Assembly: GCA_900768465.1 (NCBI GenBank)
Contig: CAAGCY010000003.1
Location: 1-64,000 of the forward strand
From: Alphaproteobacteria bacterium
Lineage (GTDB): Bacteria > Pseudomonadota > Alphaproteobacteria > CAAGCB01 > CAG-977
DNA length: 64,000 bases
Direction of reading: 5' to 3'
Numbering within the stretch: the stretch's first letter is position 1; each line of letters opens with the position of its first letter. Position numbers and translations under genes: made by a program. The notes under the pieces were generated by a model. It was not told where the DNA came from, did no database searches, and was given only the letters and a program-made list of their open reading frames with translations. Positions 8,309 to 17,540 of the stretch are shown piece after piece.

Positions 8309-10167
8309 CTCATTTCCTTTTTCAGATGCACGATTATACTTTCAGCTAATTTTTTTAAAAGAGGATTTTTTTCCTCTAATGATTTTGCATTCGGATTAAA
8401 TTTTTCAGAAATTTCTGTTTTGATTTCTTCAATTAATCCATTCGCTTTTGCGTTCAATCCACATTTAACGATTTGATCTTTTAAAGAGGTTATAATCTGT
8501 TTTTGCTCATCAGGATTAAAGGAAAAAGATGCATCACATTTCCTAACGGTGGTATTAACTATCCCTTTTATGAACTCTTTATCCAAACAATCCTCTATTG
8601 TTGAATTTTGAGGGATTTCTCCACAAATATCATGGATTGTCAAAACGTTTTCACTCGAAAATGGATAACCCAATTCCTTGATTTTATTTCTGTACTCTCT
8701 GCCGTCTTTGTCGTCGTCAACAATAACAAGGCAAGGAACATCGTAATATTTTAATATGGATGCAACCTGTTTGATATTTCCGCCTTGACCGTTTGTTATT
8801 CCATAACAAAAATCCGGATTAAGAATTTTCAAAGCTTTTTGTATAAGCCTACAATCGGAAAGTCCTTCAACCAAAATCTTGTTCGGAGCCAGAAAATCAG
8901 TAAGAATATTTATCCCAAATGCTTGCCTTAAAACCTCATCATCATAAGCTTTTGAAGCTGCGGAAAAAGGAAGTAGTGAGGTTATTCCTTTTTCTTTTTT
9001 TACGATGATATGGCGTTCCATATTTTGTTTATCTATAAAAAACGGTGAATGTGTAGCGACAAAAACAAAATTATTTTCTCCAATTTTTAAAATTTCGTCC
9101 CGCATATACCGTATGCCAGAGGGGTGTAAATGTGTTTCAGGTTCATCTATCAAAATGATTTGATTCTTACACTGCTCTGTTTTATTTCGTATGGAAAGTG
9201 TAAGTATTAAAGAAAGAAATTGTTTAAGCCCCTGACTTCGTTGTTCAATTTCATAAAAATCATTTTCATCGTCTTTATCTTTAATATAAAAGCTTAAAAG
9301 CTTGCTTGAAAAATCGATTTCTATGGAAATATCGATGTTGTGTTCTTTCCATACACTGTTAACATAGCTTGTTACTTCTTTTGAAAGCTTTGTTTTGAGC
9401 TTCAATAATTCAGATCTGTCAATTCCTGTTAAAAGCGTTGCAATTTCTTCTTTTGTGCTGTATCCACAAAGCGCAAAAATATTTTGCAGAGGGATGCACA
9501 CGTTCGGATTAGTAGCAAATTGATTTAAATCGATTTGTTGAGTTATCAGATATTTATCAGCGGGGGCCCACAAAGATACATCATAAAGTGTGATGTCCTC
9601 TTTCGGGAATATAGTTTCTTTTATAAGATCTGTGAAAGTTTCTTCATCCAAAGGTTTGTATTCTTCAAACCCTTCTTTACCCAATTCACTTGTCGGTACT
9701 ATCATATATTTTTTTAAAGAGTTCTCAGGCATTTTCATATAAGCAAAATCTTCTATATTTAGTCTGTCGAAATAAAAACAGTCTTTGACACTGAGAGAGG
9801 AGTTGTTTTTATAAAGATATATATTTTTATAAAATTGGATGTTGTTAATTTCTTCTAACAAATCTCCCGTTGCGTCAAAATATTTTAAAAAAGCTGTCTT
9901 AAAGTCTTCAGATAAGCTGTATGTATAATATATTTCCGAGTATTCTGAATTTCCCGCACTTTTGCAGCAAATTGTTTTATAATTTAATCCGTTTTTCAAC
10001 ATATTTTCTGAAAAAAACTTAATGGCTTCAAGGATGTTTGTTTTCCCAGCTTCATTTAATCCAATAAGAATAGTTAAATAACTGCTTCCATATTTTTTTA
10101 TGCTAAGTGTAGCTTTTTCTATGGACTTAAAGTTGCGTATTTCAATATTATCAAGTGTAAGTTTCAT
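8305..10167 (-). CDS. OLD-family ATPase with C-terminal Toprim nuclease domain
   Basis: A 620-residue protein. The N-terminal ABC/SMC-type ATPase has the Walker A GLNEAGKTN at about residue 37. A Walker B-like IILIDEPETHLHP is followed by an FVATHSPFF segment near the middle. The C-terminal Toprim domain shows ILVEGLSD and a VDDDKDG acidic triad, the nuclease layout of OLD proteins. Several OLD proteins (P2 OLD, GajA) act in phage defence. No UvrD-like GajB partner is adjacent. It sits between hsdM and hsdS, 4 bases after the hsdM stop, and is AT-rich. It is probably a separate defence module carried in the hsd operon; its activity is inferred. Confidence 0.88.
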   Translation of the reverse strand: MKLTLDNIEIRNFKSIEKATLSIKKYGSSYLTILIGLNEAGKTNILEAIKFFSENMLKNGLNYKTICCKSAGNSEYSEIYYTYSLSEDFKTAFLKYFDATGDLLEEINNIQFYKNIYLYKNNSSLSVKDCFYFDRLNIEDFAYMKMPENSLKKYMIVPTSELGKEGFEEYKPLDEETFTDLIKETIFPKEDITLYDVSLWAPADKYLITQQIDLNQFATNPNVCIPLQNIFALCGYSTKEEIATLLTGIDRSELLKLKTKLSKEVTSYVNSVWKEHNIDISIEIDFSSKLLSFYIKDKDDENDFYEIEQRSQGLKQFLSLILTLSIRNKTEQCKNQIILIDEPETHLHPSGIRYMRDEILKIGENNFVFVATHSPFFIDKQNMERHIIVKKEKGITSLLPFSAASKAYDDEVLRQAFGINILTDFLAPNKILVEGLSDCRLIQKALKILNPDFCYGITNGQGGNIKQVASILKYYDVPCLVIVDDDKDGREYRNKIKELGYPFSSENVLTIHDICGEIPQNSTIEDCLDKEFIKGIVNTTVRKCDASFSFNPDEQKQIITSLKDQIVKCGLNAKANGLIEEIKTEISEKFNPNAKSLEEKNPLLKKLAESIIVHLKKEMR

Positions 10168-10171
10168 GGTG

Positions 10172-11644
10172 TTACCTCTTTAACATTTCTTTGATGATTT
10201 GGGTTTGTTTCGCGATGTCGGCGATGAGGGTGTCGATGCGGGTCAAGATAACATCGGGTTTGTCGTATTCGATTTTTTCGTGGACGACTTCTTTATACCG
10301 GTTGATCGACAAATCGTAATTGTTTCGTTCGATTTCGGATTTAGGGACAAAGAAGCTTTGTTCCGTGCGGGCGCGCGACGTTTCGCCCGCCAAATTATGA
10401 AACCGCGCCAGAATGTCCGGAATGTCGTTTTCCGCAACGGGATTGCGTTTGTCGTCCAGGCTGAACCCGTCGGCGTTCATATCGTAAAACCAAACCTTGT
10501 CCGTGCCGCCCGCGCCCGTCTTGGTAAAGACCAGAACGGCGGTCGAAACGCCGGAATAGGGTTTGAACACCCCCGACGGCATGGAAATCACGGCTTGCAA
10601 TTTATGGTTTTCAATCAGTTCCTTGCGCAGGGATTGGTGGGCTTTGGTCGTGCCGAACAAAACGCCGTCGGGGACGATGCAGGCGCAACGACCGCCCTTT
10701 TTCAACATTCTTAAAAACAAAGCGATAAACAGCAGTTCCGTTTTCGTCGTATTGCAGACGCGTTTCAAATCGTCGCTGACGCCTTCTTTGTCGATCGTTC
10801 ACGAAAACGGCGGGTTTGCCAGTATGATGTCGTATTCTTCGGCGATGTTGTTCGTTTTGGAAACGCTGTCCCGATATTCGATCGTCGGCGTTGTGATTGA
10901 ATGAAGCATCAAGTTCATTGCGGAAATTCGCAACATCGTCTTGTCCATATCGAACCCGCTGAACATATCGCCCGCAAAGTGATCCCATTGTTCCGAAGTC
11001 ATCACGTTTTCATATTTGGAACGAATAAACTCCGCGCTTGAAATCAAAAAGCCCGCCGTGCCGCACGCCGGATCGCAAATCTTTGAATCCGGCGTCGGTT
11101 CGATCAGGCAAACCATCATGTTGCGGATTTGCGCCGGCGTTCTGAATTGCCCGTTTTTTCCGGAAGTCGCCAATTTATCCAGCATATATTCGTACAAGTC
11201 GCCCTGAACGTCCAACCCCGAAAGGTCGTGTTGATACAAATCGTCCAATCCCGTAACAACTCTTTCAACAATCTGCGGCGTGGGAAACAAAAACAGAGCG
11301 TCGCTCATATAACGGGAAAAAGCGGACTGATCGTCTTTACCCAACTCGTTTTTGATAAACGGGAAAACGCGGTCTTTTAAAGTCGCAAAAATCTCGGCGG
11401 CGTTCTTGTCTTTGAAATTGTGCCACCTTAACGCTTGTCCCGCCGGCGTTTGCGGAAAAATCCTTTCCATTTTCGTATGCGTCAGGTTTTCCAACCGCTC
11501 CGTTTCAAGCTCTTTGACGTCCAAATCGTGAATAAACATCAAATAAGTCAGCTGTTCAATCACTGTAATCGGATTGGTTATTCCGCCCGCCCAGATGATC
11601 GTCCAAATATTGTCGATTTTGTTTTTTATGACGCCGGTTATCAT
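10172..11644 (-). pseudogene. hsdM: type I restriction methyltransferase subunit, interrupted by one TGA
   Basis: The whole reading frame encodes about 490 residues in a single frame, the normal HsdM length. It has the N-terminal helical domain, the SAM motif DPACGTAGFLI and the catalytic NPPF. One in-frame TGA (complement of 10799-10801) follows directly after NPPFS. The frame then continues with TIDKEGVSDDLKR and a normal C-terminal half (TELLFIALFLRMLKKGG, then SMPSGVFKPYSGVSTAVLVF). Relatives usually have glycine at this place, so GGA to TGA by one substitution is likely. Unless suppressed or a sequencing error, the truncated product would lack the C-terminal part, and the system would not methylate. 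Confidence 0.85.
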
Positions 11645-11782
11645 TTTCGCCCCTACGATTCAACCAAAAGAATACGCTATTCTAAAAGCTCAATTTCACA
11701 AAAACAAGCCGTAAGGAAACGATTTTCTAAAAATACGCTTTTTCATGCTTTGCGTAGCCGGCAGTCGCCGCTCGTTCCTTTT

Positions 11783-11928
11783 GTTGAAAAAAATCAAAGC
11801 GGCAACGCTTACGGCAAGCAAAAGAAGCTGACGATCGCCAAGACAACGCAAATCACTCCCGCCCAAGCCCGTGACAAAGCCAAACGGATTTTGGCTCTGG
11901 TCGCAAAATCGAAAAGCGCAAAGAAATC
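11783..11928 (+). pseudogene. tyrosine integrase N-terminal (arm-binding) remnant
   Basis: A short plus-strand stretch reads GNAYGKQKKLTIAKTTQIT followed by PAQARDKAKRILALVAKSK. This matches the DUF4102/arm-binding domain of P4-type phage integrases ('GkrkkltlG-yp-lsLaeAR-kA'). No catalytic R-H-R-Y domain follows, and flanking frames are broken. A further open stretch (about 12002-12126) is unrecognised. The fragment marks the right edge of the island and suggests the island once entered through an integrase. Confidence 0.6.
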
Positions 11929-12138
11929 ACCGTATCCGATCCGGCGCGGATGTTTCTCGCCGATCCGCCTGAATTCAGGCGGACAACGGGGCTTGCGTTA
12001 ATATGTCGATTACAAAGCCGTAACGGTTGACGGGCGAACAATCGCCGTTTATGTTCTCTGCGCCTTGTTTGCAAAGGTTGTTCAGCGTTTTGCGGGGAAA
12101 AGAAGCCGCTTGCTGGTCGGGGCTTGATTTTTGGCTTT

Positions 12139-12160
12139 GCGCGCTCCTTTCGGAGCGCGC
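12139..12160 (-). terminator. terminator after D-lactate dehydrogenase gene
   Basis: A perfect 9-bp GC-rich stem (GCGCGCTCC with GGAGCGCGC) closes on a 4-base loop 7 bases beyond the stop codon of the minus-strand dehydrogenase gene. The T tract on the minus strand is weak. Confidence 0.65.
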
Positions 12161-12167
12161 TGCAATA

Positions 12168-13199
12168 TTACTTCATTACGGAATTGCGGGGATTGCCCTG
12201 CAAATAGGCTTCAATGTTGTCGTTTGCCGTTTTCAAAATGCGATGCACCGCGTCAATCGAATTAAAGGCGACGTGCGGAGTCATCACAACGTTTTTCAGC
12301 TGCAGCATACGCAGGTTAATCCACGAACGCAACAGCGAATCCGACGATTGTTCGCGCATGGAATGAAGCGCCAGATCGTCGTGCAGCAAAGCGCCTTCGT
12401 TTTCCAAAACGTCCAATCCCGCGCCCCAGACTTTGCCGGAGGAAATCGCTTTGAACAGCGCTTCGGTGTCAATCAGTTCCCCGCGCGCCGTGTTGACGAT
12501 GACAACGCCTTTTTTCATTTTGGCGAACGCGTCTTCGTCGAACAGGTGATAGTTTTCTTTGGTCAACGGGCAGTGAAGCGAGAAAATGTCCGCTTTTTCA
12601 AACATTTCATCCAACGTCACATACTCGAATCCGATTTCCTGCGCGTGGGCTTCGTTCGGATACGGGTCGTACGCCAGAACGTTCATTTGGAAGCCTTTGG
12701 CAATGCGCGCGGCATAGCGTCCGATTGCCCCCGTGCCGACGATGCCGATTGTCCGTCCGCGCAAGTCGAATCCCAAGTAGTGGTCGGTGTCGACGTGCGC
12801 TTCCTGTACGGCGCGGTACGAACGGCTGATTTTGCGGGTGACGTCCAACAACAGACCGAACGCGAATTCCGCAACCGTCGAATCGCCGTATCCCGGAACG
12901 TTGCAAACGTAAATGCCGTGTTCTTTGCAATAATCCAAATCGACGTTGTTAAAGCCCGTGGAGCGCAAGGCAATCAGCTTCAGATTCGGGAATTTTTCCA
13001 ACACCTGCGCGCCGACGTCAACGGCATGCACGAAAACGGAGATGATTTCCGCGTCCGACATTTTCGCCAGTTCTTCGTCGGTCAAATCGGCGGGGCTTTT
13101 TTCCGTCATGACGATTTCGACGTCTTTGGCGTTCAGCGGGTTTTCCTCGTAATAACGGCGGGTGATGTCGTAAACGTTGAAGTAAACGATTTTGGTCAT
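12168..13199 (-). CDS. ldhA: D-lactate dehydrogenase-like 2-hydroxyacid dehydrogenase
   Basis: A 343-residue cytosolic NAD-dependent dehydrogenase of the D-2-hydroxyacid family, most like fermentative D-lactate dehydrogenase (pyruvate to D-lactate with NADH). The NAD fold shows GIVGTGAIGRYAA. The catalytic arginine is in LRSTGFNNVD, the glutamate lies after the VNTARGELIDTE segment, and the histidine is in MTPHVAFNS. The chosen ATG has AAAGGA 7 bases upstream. A further upstream in-frame start lacks a site. It lies 11 bases downstream of the alanine aminotransferase gene and probably shares its transcript, so the two enzymes act around pyruvate. Exact substrate is inferred. Confidence 0.85.
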   Translation of the reverse strand: MTKIVYFNVYDITRRYYEENPLNAKDVEIVMTEKSPADLTDEELAKMSDAEIISVFVHAVDVGAQVLEKFPNLKLIALRSTGFNNVDLDYCKEHGIYVCNVPGYGDSTVAEFAFGLLLDVTRKISRSYRAVQEAHVDTDHYLGFDLRGRTIGIVGTGAIGRYAARIAKGFQMNVLAYDPYPNEAHAQEIGFEYVTLDEMFEKADIFSLHCPLTKENYHLFDEDAFAKMKKGVVIVNTARGELIDTEALFKAISSGKVWGAGLDVLENEGALLHDDLALHSMREQSSDSLLRSWINLRMLQLKNVVMTPHVAFNSIDAVHRILKTANDNIEAYLQGNPRNSVMK

Positions 13200-13210
13200 T
13201 GTTTGTCCTT

Positions 13211-14431
13211 TCAATCCTTTTGTTGATAGGTTGCCAAGAAATCTTTGAGCAAGCCCAAAGCTTTTGTCAAATCATCGGTTCTGGGCAGAAACACGACGCG
13301 GAAATGATCCGGTTTGTCCCAGTTGAAGCCCCGACCGTTGACTAACAGAATCCGCTTTTCCATCAATAAATCCAAGACGAACTTTTGGTCATCCTTGATA
13401 TTGAATTTCTGCGTGTCGATTTTGGGGAACATGTAAAGCGAGCCTTTGGCTTTGACGCATGAAATTCCCGGAATGTCGTTCAACAGCTTGTGGCACAGCG
13501 TTCTTTGTTCGTACAGCCGTCCGCCGGGAGCGACCAAGTCGTTGATGCTTTGGTAGCCGCCCAGAGCGGTTTGAATCGCGTATTGTCCCGGCACGTTGGA
13601 ACACAGGCGCATGTTTGCCAGCAAATCCAATCCGTCGATGTAGTCTTCGGCGATTTTTTTGTTGCCGCTCAGCACCATCCAAGCGGCGCGGAATCCGCAC
13701 GCGCGGTAGTTTTTGGAAATGCCGTTGAACGTCAGGCAGAACGTGTCTTTTATCATCGAAGCAATTGACGTGTGCGTGACGCCGTCGTACAAAATTTTGT
13801 CGTAGATTTCATCGCAGAAAACGACCAAGTGATGCTTTTCCGCCAAAGCGGCGATTTGTTCCAGCACTTCTTTCGGGTAAACCGCGCCCGTGGGATTGTT
13901 CGGGTTGATGACGACAATCGCCTTGGTTTTCGGGGTGATTTTGCGTTCCATGTCGGCGATGTCGGGATACCAGTCGGATTGTTCGTCGCAAACATAGTGG
14001 ACGGCTTTTCCGCCCGCCAAGCAAATCGCCGCCGTCCACAGCGGATAGTCGGGCATGGGAACCAGCACTTCGTCGCCGTTGTCCAAGAACGCTTCCATGC
14101 TGAGTAAAATCAAGTCGGATACGCCGTTGCCCAAATAGATGTCGTTGATTTGCACGCCGTCGATATGTTTTTGCTGGCAATAGTGCATGACGGCTTTGCG
14201 CGCGGGAAAGATGCCTTTGGAATCCGAATAGCCGTCGGAGTAGGGCAGATTCAGAATCACGTCCTTGACGATTTCTTCGGGCGCATTCAAATCAAACACG
14301 GCGGGATTGCCGATGTTGAGCTTGAGGATTTTATAGCCCGCTTCCTCCAGCTGTTGAGCCGCTTTCAGCACGGGACCGCGAATCTCGTAGCGCACGCCGT
14401 CCAGACGCGAAGATTTGTTGAACGTTCTCAT
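13211..14431 (-). CDS. alaA: alanine aminotransferase (AlaA/YfbQ type)
   Basis: A fold-type I PLP aminotransferase of 406 residues that converts pyruvate plus glutamate to alanine. It closely follows the AlaA pattern: RGPVLKAAQQLEEAGYKILK, KLNIGNPAVF, the NPNNPTGAVY loop, a CDEIYDKILYD segment, the lysine in NGISKNYR that would hold PLP, and GGYQSINDL. The chosen ATG aligns with known AlaA starts and has GGGGG just upstream. An ATG four codons earlier is possible but has no site. It heads a two-gene unit with the D-lactate dehydrogenase. Confidence 0.9.
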   Translation of the reverse strand: MRTFNKSSRLDGVRYEIRGPVLKAAQQLEEAGYKILKLNIGNPAVFDLNAPEEIVKDVILNLPYSDGYSDSKGIFPARKAVMHYCQQKHIDGVQINDIYLGNGVSDLILLSMEAFLDNGDEVLVPMPDYPLWTAAICLAGGKAVHYVCDEQSDWYPDIADMERKITPKTKAIVVINPNNPTGAVYPKEVLEQIAALAEKHHLVVFCDEIYDKILYDGVTHTSIASMIKDTFCLTFNGISKNYRACGFRAAWMVLSGNKKIAEDYIDGLDLLANMRLCSNVPGQYAIQTALGGYQSINDLVAPGGRLYEQRTLCHKLLNDIPGISCVKAKGSLYMFPKIDTQKFNIKDDQKFVLDLLMEKRILLVNGRGFNWDKPDHFRVVFLPRTDDLTKALGLLKDFLATYQQKD

Positions 14432-14497
14432 CTTTGCCCCCATAAAATTAAAAGGTAGGGGCAGAATAAAACTTTCCGCGTCGGAAAGGAAGCCTAT

Positions 14498-16105
14498 TTA
14501 TGTATTTTCTTTGACAATCACATGCGCGGCGCACCGCAAGCCGTCCGCGGCGGCGGACACAATGCCGCCCGCGTATCCCGCGCCTTCGCCGCACGGATAC
14601 AGCCCCGAAACATTGACGCTTTCGCAACAGTTCGGGTCGCGCAGAATGCGCACGGGCGACGACGAGCGGGTTTCCGCCCCCGTCAACAGCGCGTCATGCT
14701 TGGAAAATTCGTAGATTTTACGGTTCAGCTTGCGAAATCCCAAGCGCAGCGTTTCGGCAATGACGGGCGGCAACACCGCGCGCATGTCCGCAAAAGAAAC
14801 ACCGGGGCGGTATGTCGGCAGAACTTCGCCGAATTCGGTCGTTTCGCGCCCTTCGATAAAGTCCATGGCTTTTTGAACGGGGGCTTTGAACAATCCGCCG
14901 CCCGCGCGAAAAGCGTTTTCTTCGATTTTGCGCTGAAATTCGACGCCCGCCAAAGGATGATCGGTTTCAAAGTCTTCTTCGGGTTTGACATCGACCAGCA
15001 AAGCGCTGTTCGCGTTGACGCCGTCGCGGGCGTAAAAGCTCATCCCGTTGGTGGCGACGCGTCCCGCTTCGGACGCCGCCGCGACAACCGTTCCCCCCGG
15101 ACACATGCAGAACGAATACACCCCGCGCCCGTTGTCCATGTGGACGGCAAGCTTGTAATCCGCGGCGCCCAGCAAAGCTTTGGGCTTGACCATGCCGTAG
15201 CGGCTTTTGTTGATAAAAGACTGCAGGTGTTCGATTCGCACGCCGACCGCAAAGGGCTTTTGAATCATTTTGACCCCGCGATTGTACAGCATTTCAAACG
15301 TGTCGCGCGCGCTGTGACCGATTGCCAGAATGACTCTGGTTGCGGCGATTTCTTCGATTTCGCCCGCGGCGTTGACGACTTGGACGGCTTTGATTGCGCC
15401 GTCTTTGACAATGATGTCGGTCAATCGGGTTTCAAAGCGGTATTCGCCGCCCAAGCTTAAAATTTTGCGCCGAATGTTGGTAACGACCCGCCCCAGTTTG
15501 TCCGTGCCGATATGGGGCTTTCCTTCGTATAAAATTTCGGGCGGCGCGCCCGCCGCGATGAATTCCGTCAAAACTTTGCGCGTCAATGAGTCTTTTTTTA
15601 TGCCCGTGTTCAGCTTGCCGTCCGAAAAAGTCCCTGCGCCGCCTTCGCCGAACTGCACGTTTGAATTTTCGTTCAGTTCGCCGATTTTCCACAAGCGTTC
15701 CACGTCTTTGCGGCGTCTGGAAACGTTTTTGCCGCGTTCGATGACCAGCGGATTCGCCCCCGCTTCCGCCAAAGCCAAAGCCGCCATAATCCCCGCGGGA
15801 CCCGTTCCGACGACAATCGGACGAGGGCTGAGCGGTTTGGATGTCAAAGCCCGATATACGGGGTACGGCTGTAAAGGCGCAATGTTGCGGTACAGGGAAT
15901 TTTTCAGCGCTTCTTCTTCGTCGCCGTCGATTTCCACGTCGAACGAGTATTCCAAATGCAGATTCGTTTTTTTGCGCGCGTCGACCGATTTTTTGACAAT
16001 GGTTACGGATTTGATGTTTGTCCATCCCGTCAATTCGGCGACAAAAGCCGTAAAGTCTTCGGGGACCTGTTTGACGCGCAAGGGAACGCTGCTCACTCTG
16101 ATCAT
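14498..16105 (-). CDS. FAD-dependent oxidoreductase of the COG2509 group
   Basis: A 535-residue protein of the broadly conserved but uncharacterised 'FAD-dependent dehydrogenase' group. An N-terminal region (about 1-90) precedes the dinucleotide-binding fold VGTGPAGIMAALALAEAG. The family signature QFGEGGAGTFSDGKLNTGIK is complete. The C-terminal part has ASEAGRVATNG and a final GLYPCGEGAGYAGGIVSAA. Length is typical for the group. The start has AAAGGAG 7 bases upstream. No partner gene gives its substrate. Confidence 0.85.
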   Translation of the reverse strand: MIRVSSVPLRVKQVPEDFTAFVAELTGWTNIKSVTIVKKSVDARKKTNLHLEYSFDVEIDGDEEEALKNSLYRNIAPLQPYPVYRALTSKPLSPRPIVVGTGPAGIMAALALAEAGANPLVIERGKNVSRRRKDVERLWKIGELNENSNVQFGEGGAGTFSDGKLNTGIKKDSLTRKVLTEFIAAGAPPEILYEGKPHIGTDKLGRVVTNIRRKILSLGGEYRFETRLTDIIVKDGAIKAVQVVNAAGEIEEIAATRVILAIGHSARDTFEMLYNRGVKMIQKPFAVGVRIEHLQSFINKSRYGMVKPKALLGAADYKLAVHMDNGRGVYSFCMCPGGTVVAAASEAGRVATNGMSFYARDGVNANSALLVDVKPEEDFETDHPLAGVEFQRKIEENAFRAGGGLFKAPVQKAMDFIEGRETTEFGEVLPTYRPGVSFADMRAVLPPVIAETLRLGFRKLNRKIYEFSKHDALLTGAETRSSSPVRILRDPNCCESVNVSGLYPCGEGAGYAGGIVSAAADGLRCAAHVIVKENT

Positions 16106-16177
16106 CGGAACACTCCTTTAAACGATTGATGACAAGGCGGCAGTTTAGCGCAAAGACTTGTGTTGAAAAAGAATTTT

Positions 16178-17365
16178 TTAACGTCCGTCGCGTCTGGGAA
16201 TGCGGGAAATCGTCGGGCGGCGGCGCTGAGGCATCGGACGTATGGGCTGTTGCGGATTGTTTTGGGGATTGCCGTTGTCGGAACGCCCTTTTGGTCCCGC
16301 AGTAAGGGCGGGTTTCGGTTGTGGCATTCCTTCAACCTGTTTACCGTTGTAGTCGACGACAAACATATTCGCATACGAATTGTCCGCTTTGTAGAAAGTG
16401 CTCCCGTCCACCTTTTTTGCGAACTTGTCTGCGATTTTGAGCAGGCGTTTATAAGTGCTTTTCTGCACATAATTGCATTCCGCGCTTTGCAAATAAACCG
16501 AATCGGCGGGCTGCATGTAATTTTTGCCGTCCAGCTGGCAAACGCGTTTGATGATTTCGGCTTCGCTCAAATGCACTTGGAACGCGCCGCCAATGATTCC
16601 GGGCTTGGCCATGTCATTAAAGGTGTCGATCGCCTTGACATAACGGTCTTCGTACGTTTTGATGTAAGCATAATCCTTGTAATATGCCAGCATCGTGTAT
16701 TTCGCCAGCGAATCGGGCTGATTCGCATATGTTTCACGCAGCTTCAAATACGCGTTCGCCAAAGACGGACGGTCGCGCTCAAAAGCGGTAAATACGGATT
16801 TGTCGCCCTGTTCTTTCAATTCGTAAGCGGCAAATACTTGGTTTTTCATCGCGTCGGCTTCCATCGCTTTGTTCAGCGAAAAATACGTCTGCATATCCAG
16901 TCCCGGACCGACTCGGCATCCGTTGGCGGCTTGCAAAGCGTGCGAGCCTTCGTGCACCAGAATTGATGCCAGCAAATCTTCGGAACAGTTGGAGTTCAAC
17001 AGGATTTTTTTCTCGGGAACGGAATAAAATCCGCCTAAATCGTCGCTGACCGAAGAATCGTAAGTCACATCGATATTCAGCGCATGCAGTCCTTCCAGCA
17101 CTTTGCGTCCCGTGGGGGTTTTCATCATGCGTTTGGCGGCGGCTTGGACGCGGGAATCTTTGAATTTTATCTGTTTGGCGACGGAATCGACCTGTTCTGT
17201 TTTTGCTTTTTCGGCGGGGGCTTTGGACGTGCCGTGGGAAAAAGCTTTCATCGGGCTTAAAATGCTTGCACCCGCCAGCGCCAGCGCAACGGCATTTGTT
17301 TTCAGCCGATCGACAGCCTGTTCGCGTTTGCGTTTTCCCGAAAACAAATCCGATAAAATTCCCAT
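16178..17365 (-). CDS. predicted secreted or membrane-anchored HExxH metallopeptidase-like protein (DUF6782-like)
   Basis: A 395-residue protein. Residues about 22-44 are hydrophobic (NAVALALAGASILSPMKAFS) and resemble a signal segment after a basic stretch. The core has LLASILVHEGSHALQAANG, so HEGSH at 138-142 is a zinc-protease HExxH motif. It sits after a beta-rich segment ending in KKILLNSNC. A proline-, asparagine- and arginine-rich tail ends the protein. It resembles the DUF6782 'putative metallopeptidase' group as I recall it; no activity is proven. A paralogue lies at 44915-45967. The start has AAGGGGG upstream. It stands alone between oppositely read genes. Confidence 0.6.
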   Translation of the reverse strand: MGILSDLFSGKRKREQAVDRLKTNAVALALAGASILSPMKAFSHGTSKAPAEKAKTEQVDSVAKQIKFKDSRVQAAAKRMMKTPTGRKVLEGLHALNIDVTYDSSVSDDLGGFYSVPEKKILLNSNCSEDLLASILVHEGSHALQAANGCRVGPGLDMQTYFSLNKAMEADAMKNQVFAAYELKEQGDKSVFTAFERDRPSLANAYLKLRETYANQPDSLAKYTMLAYYKDYAYIKTYEDRYVKAIDTFNDMAKPGIIGGAFQVHLSEAEIIKRVCQLDGKNYMQPADSVYLQSAECNYVQKSTYKRLLKIADKFAKKVDGSTFYKADNSYANMFVVDYNGKQVEGMPQPKPALTAGPKGRSDNGNPQNNPQQPIRPMPQRRRPTISRIPRRDGR

Positions 17366-17540
17366 GGAAATCCCCCTTTGAAAGCTTCAATTTTTTCCAC
17401 ATTATCCGTATTTTGGACAAAATGCAATATTTTTTTCAATTTTGATGCTGAAAGTCCGCGAAAAACCTTGTAAAAAGTCCTTTTCTTTTTTGATGGGAAA
17501 GGGTATTATTTTTGCAATTTAACCTTTTGGAATTCGACAA

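Noticed and set aside
10799..10801. TGA recoded to an amino acid in this organism
   Set aside because: TGA ends many genes here, including the tight ATGA overlaps, and TGG is used for tryptophan. A single mutation is simpler.
12027..13226. A 399-codon open frame antisense to the D-lactate dehydrogenase gene
   Set aside because: Shadow of a conserved gene. The sequence is repetitive in V, R, F and Q and has no ribosome binding site of note.
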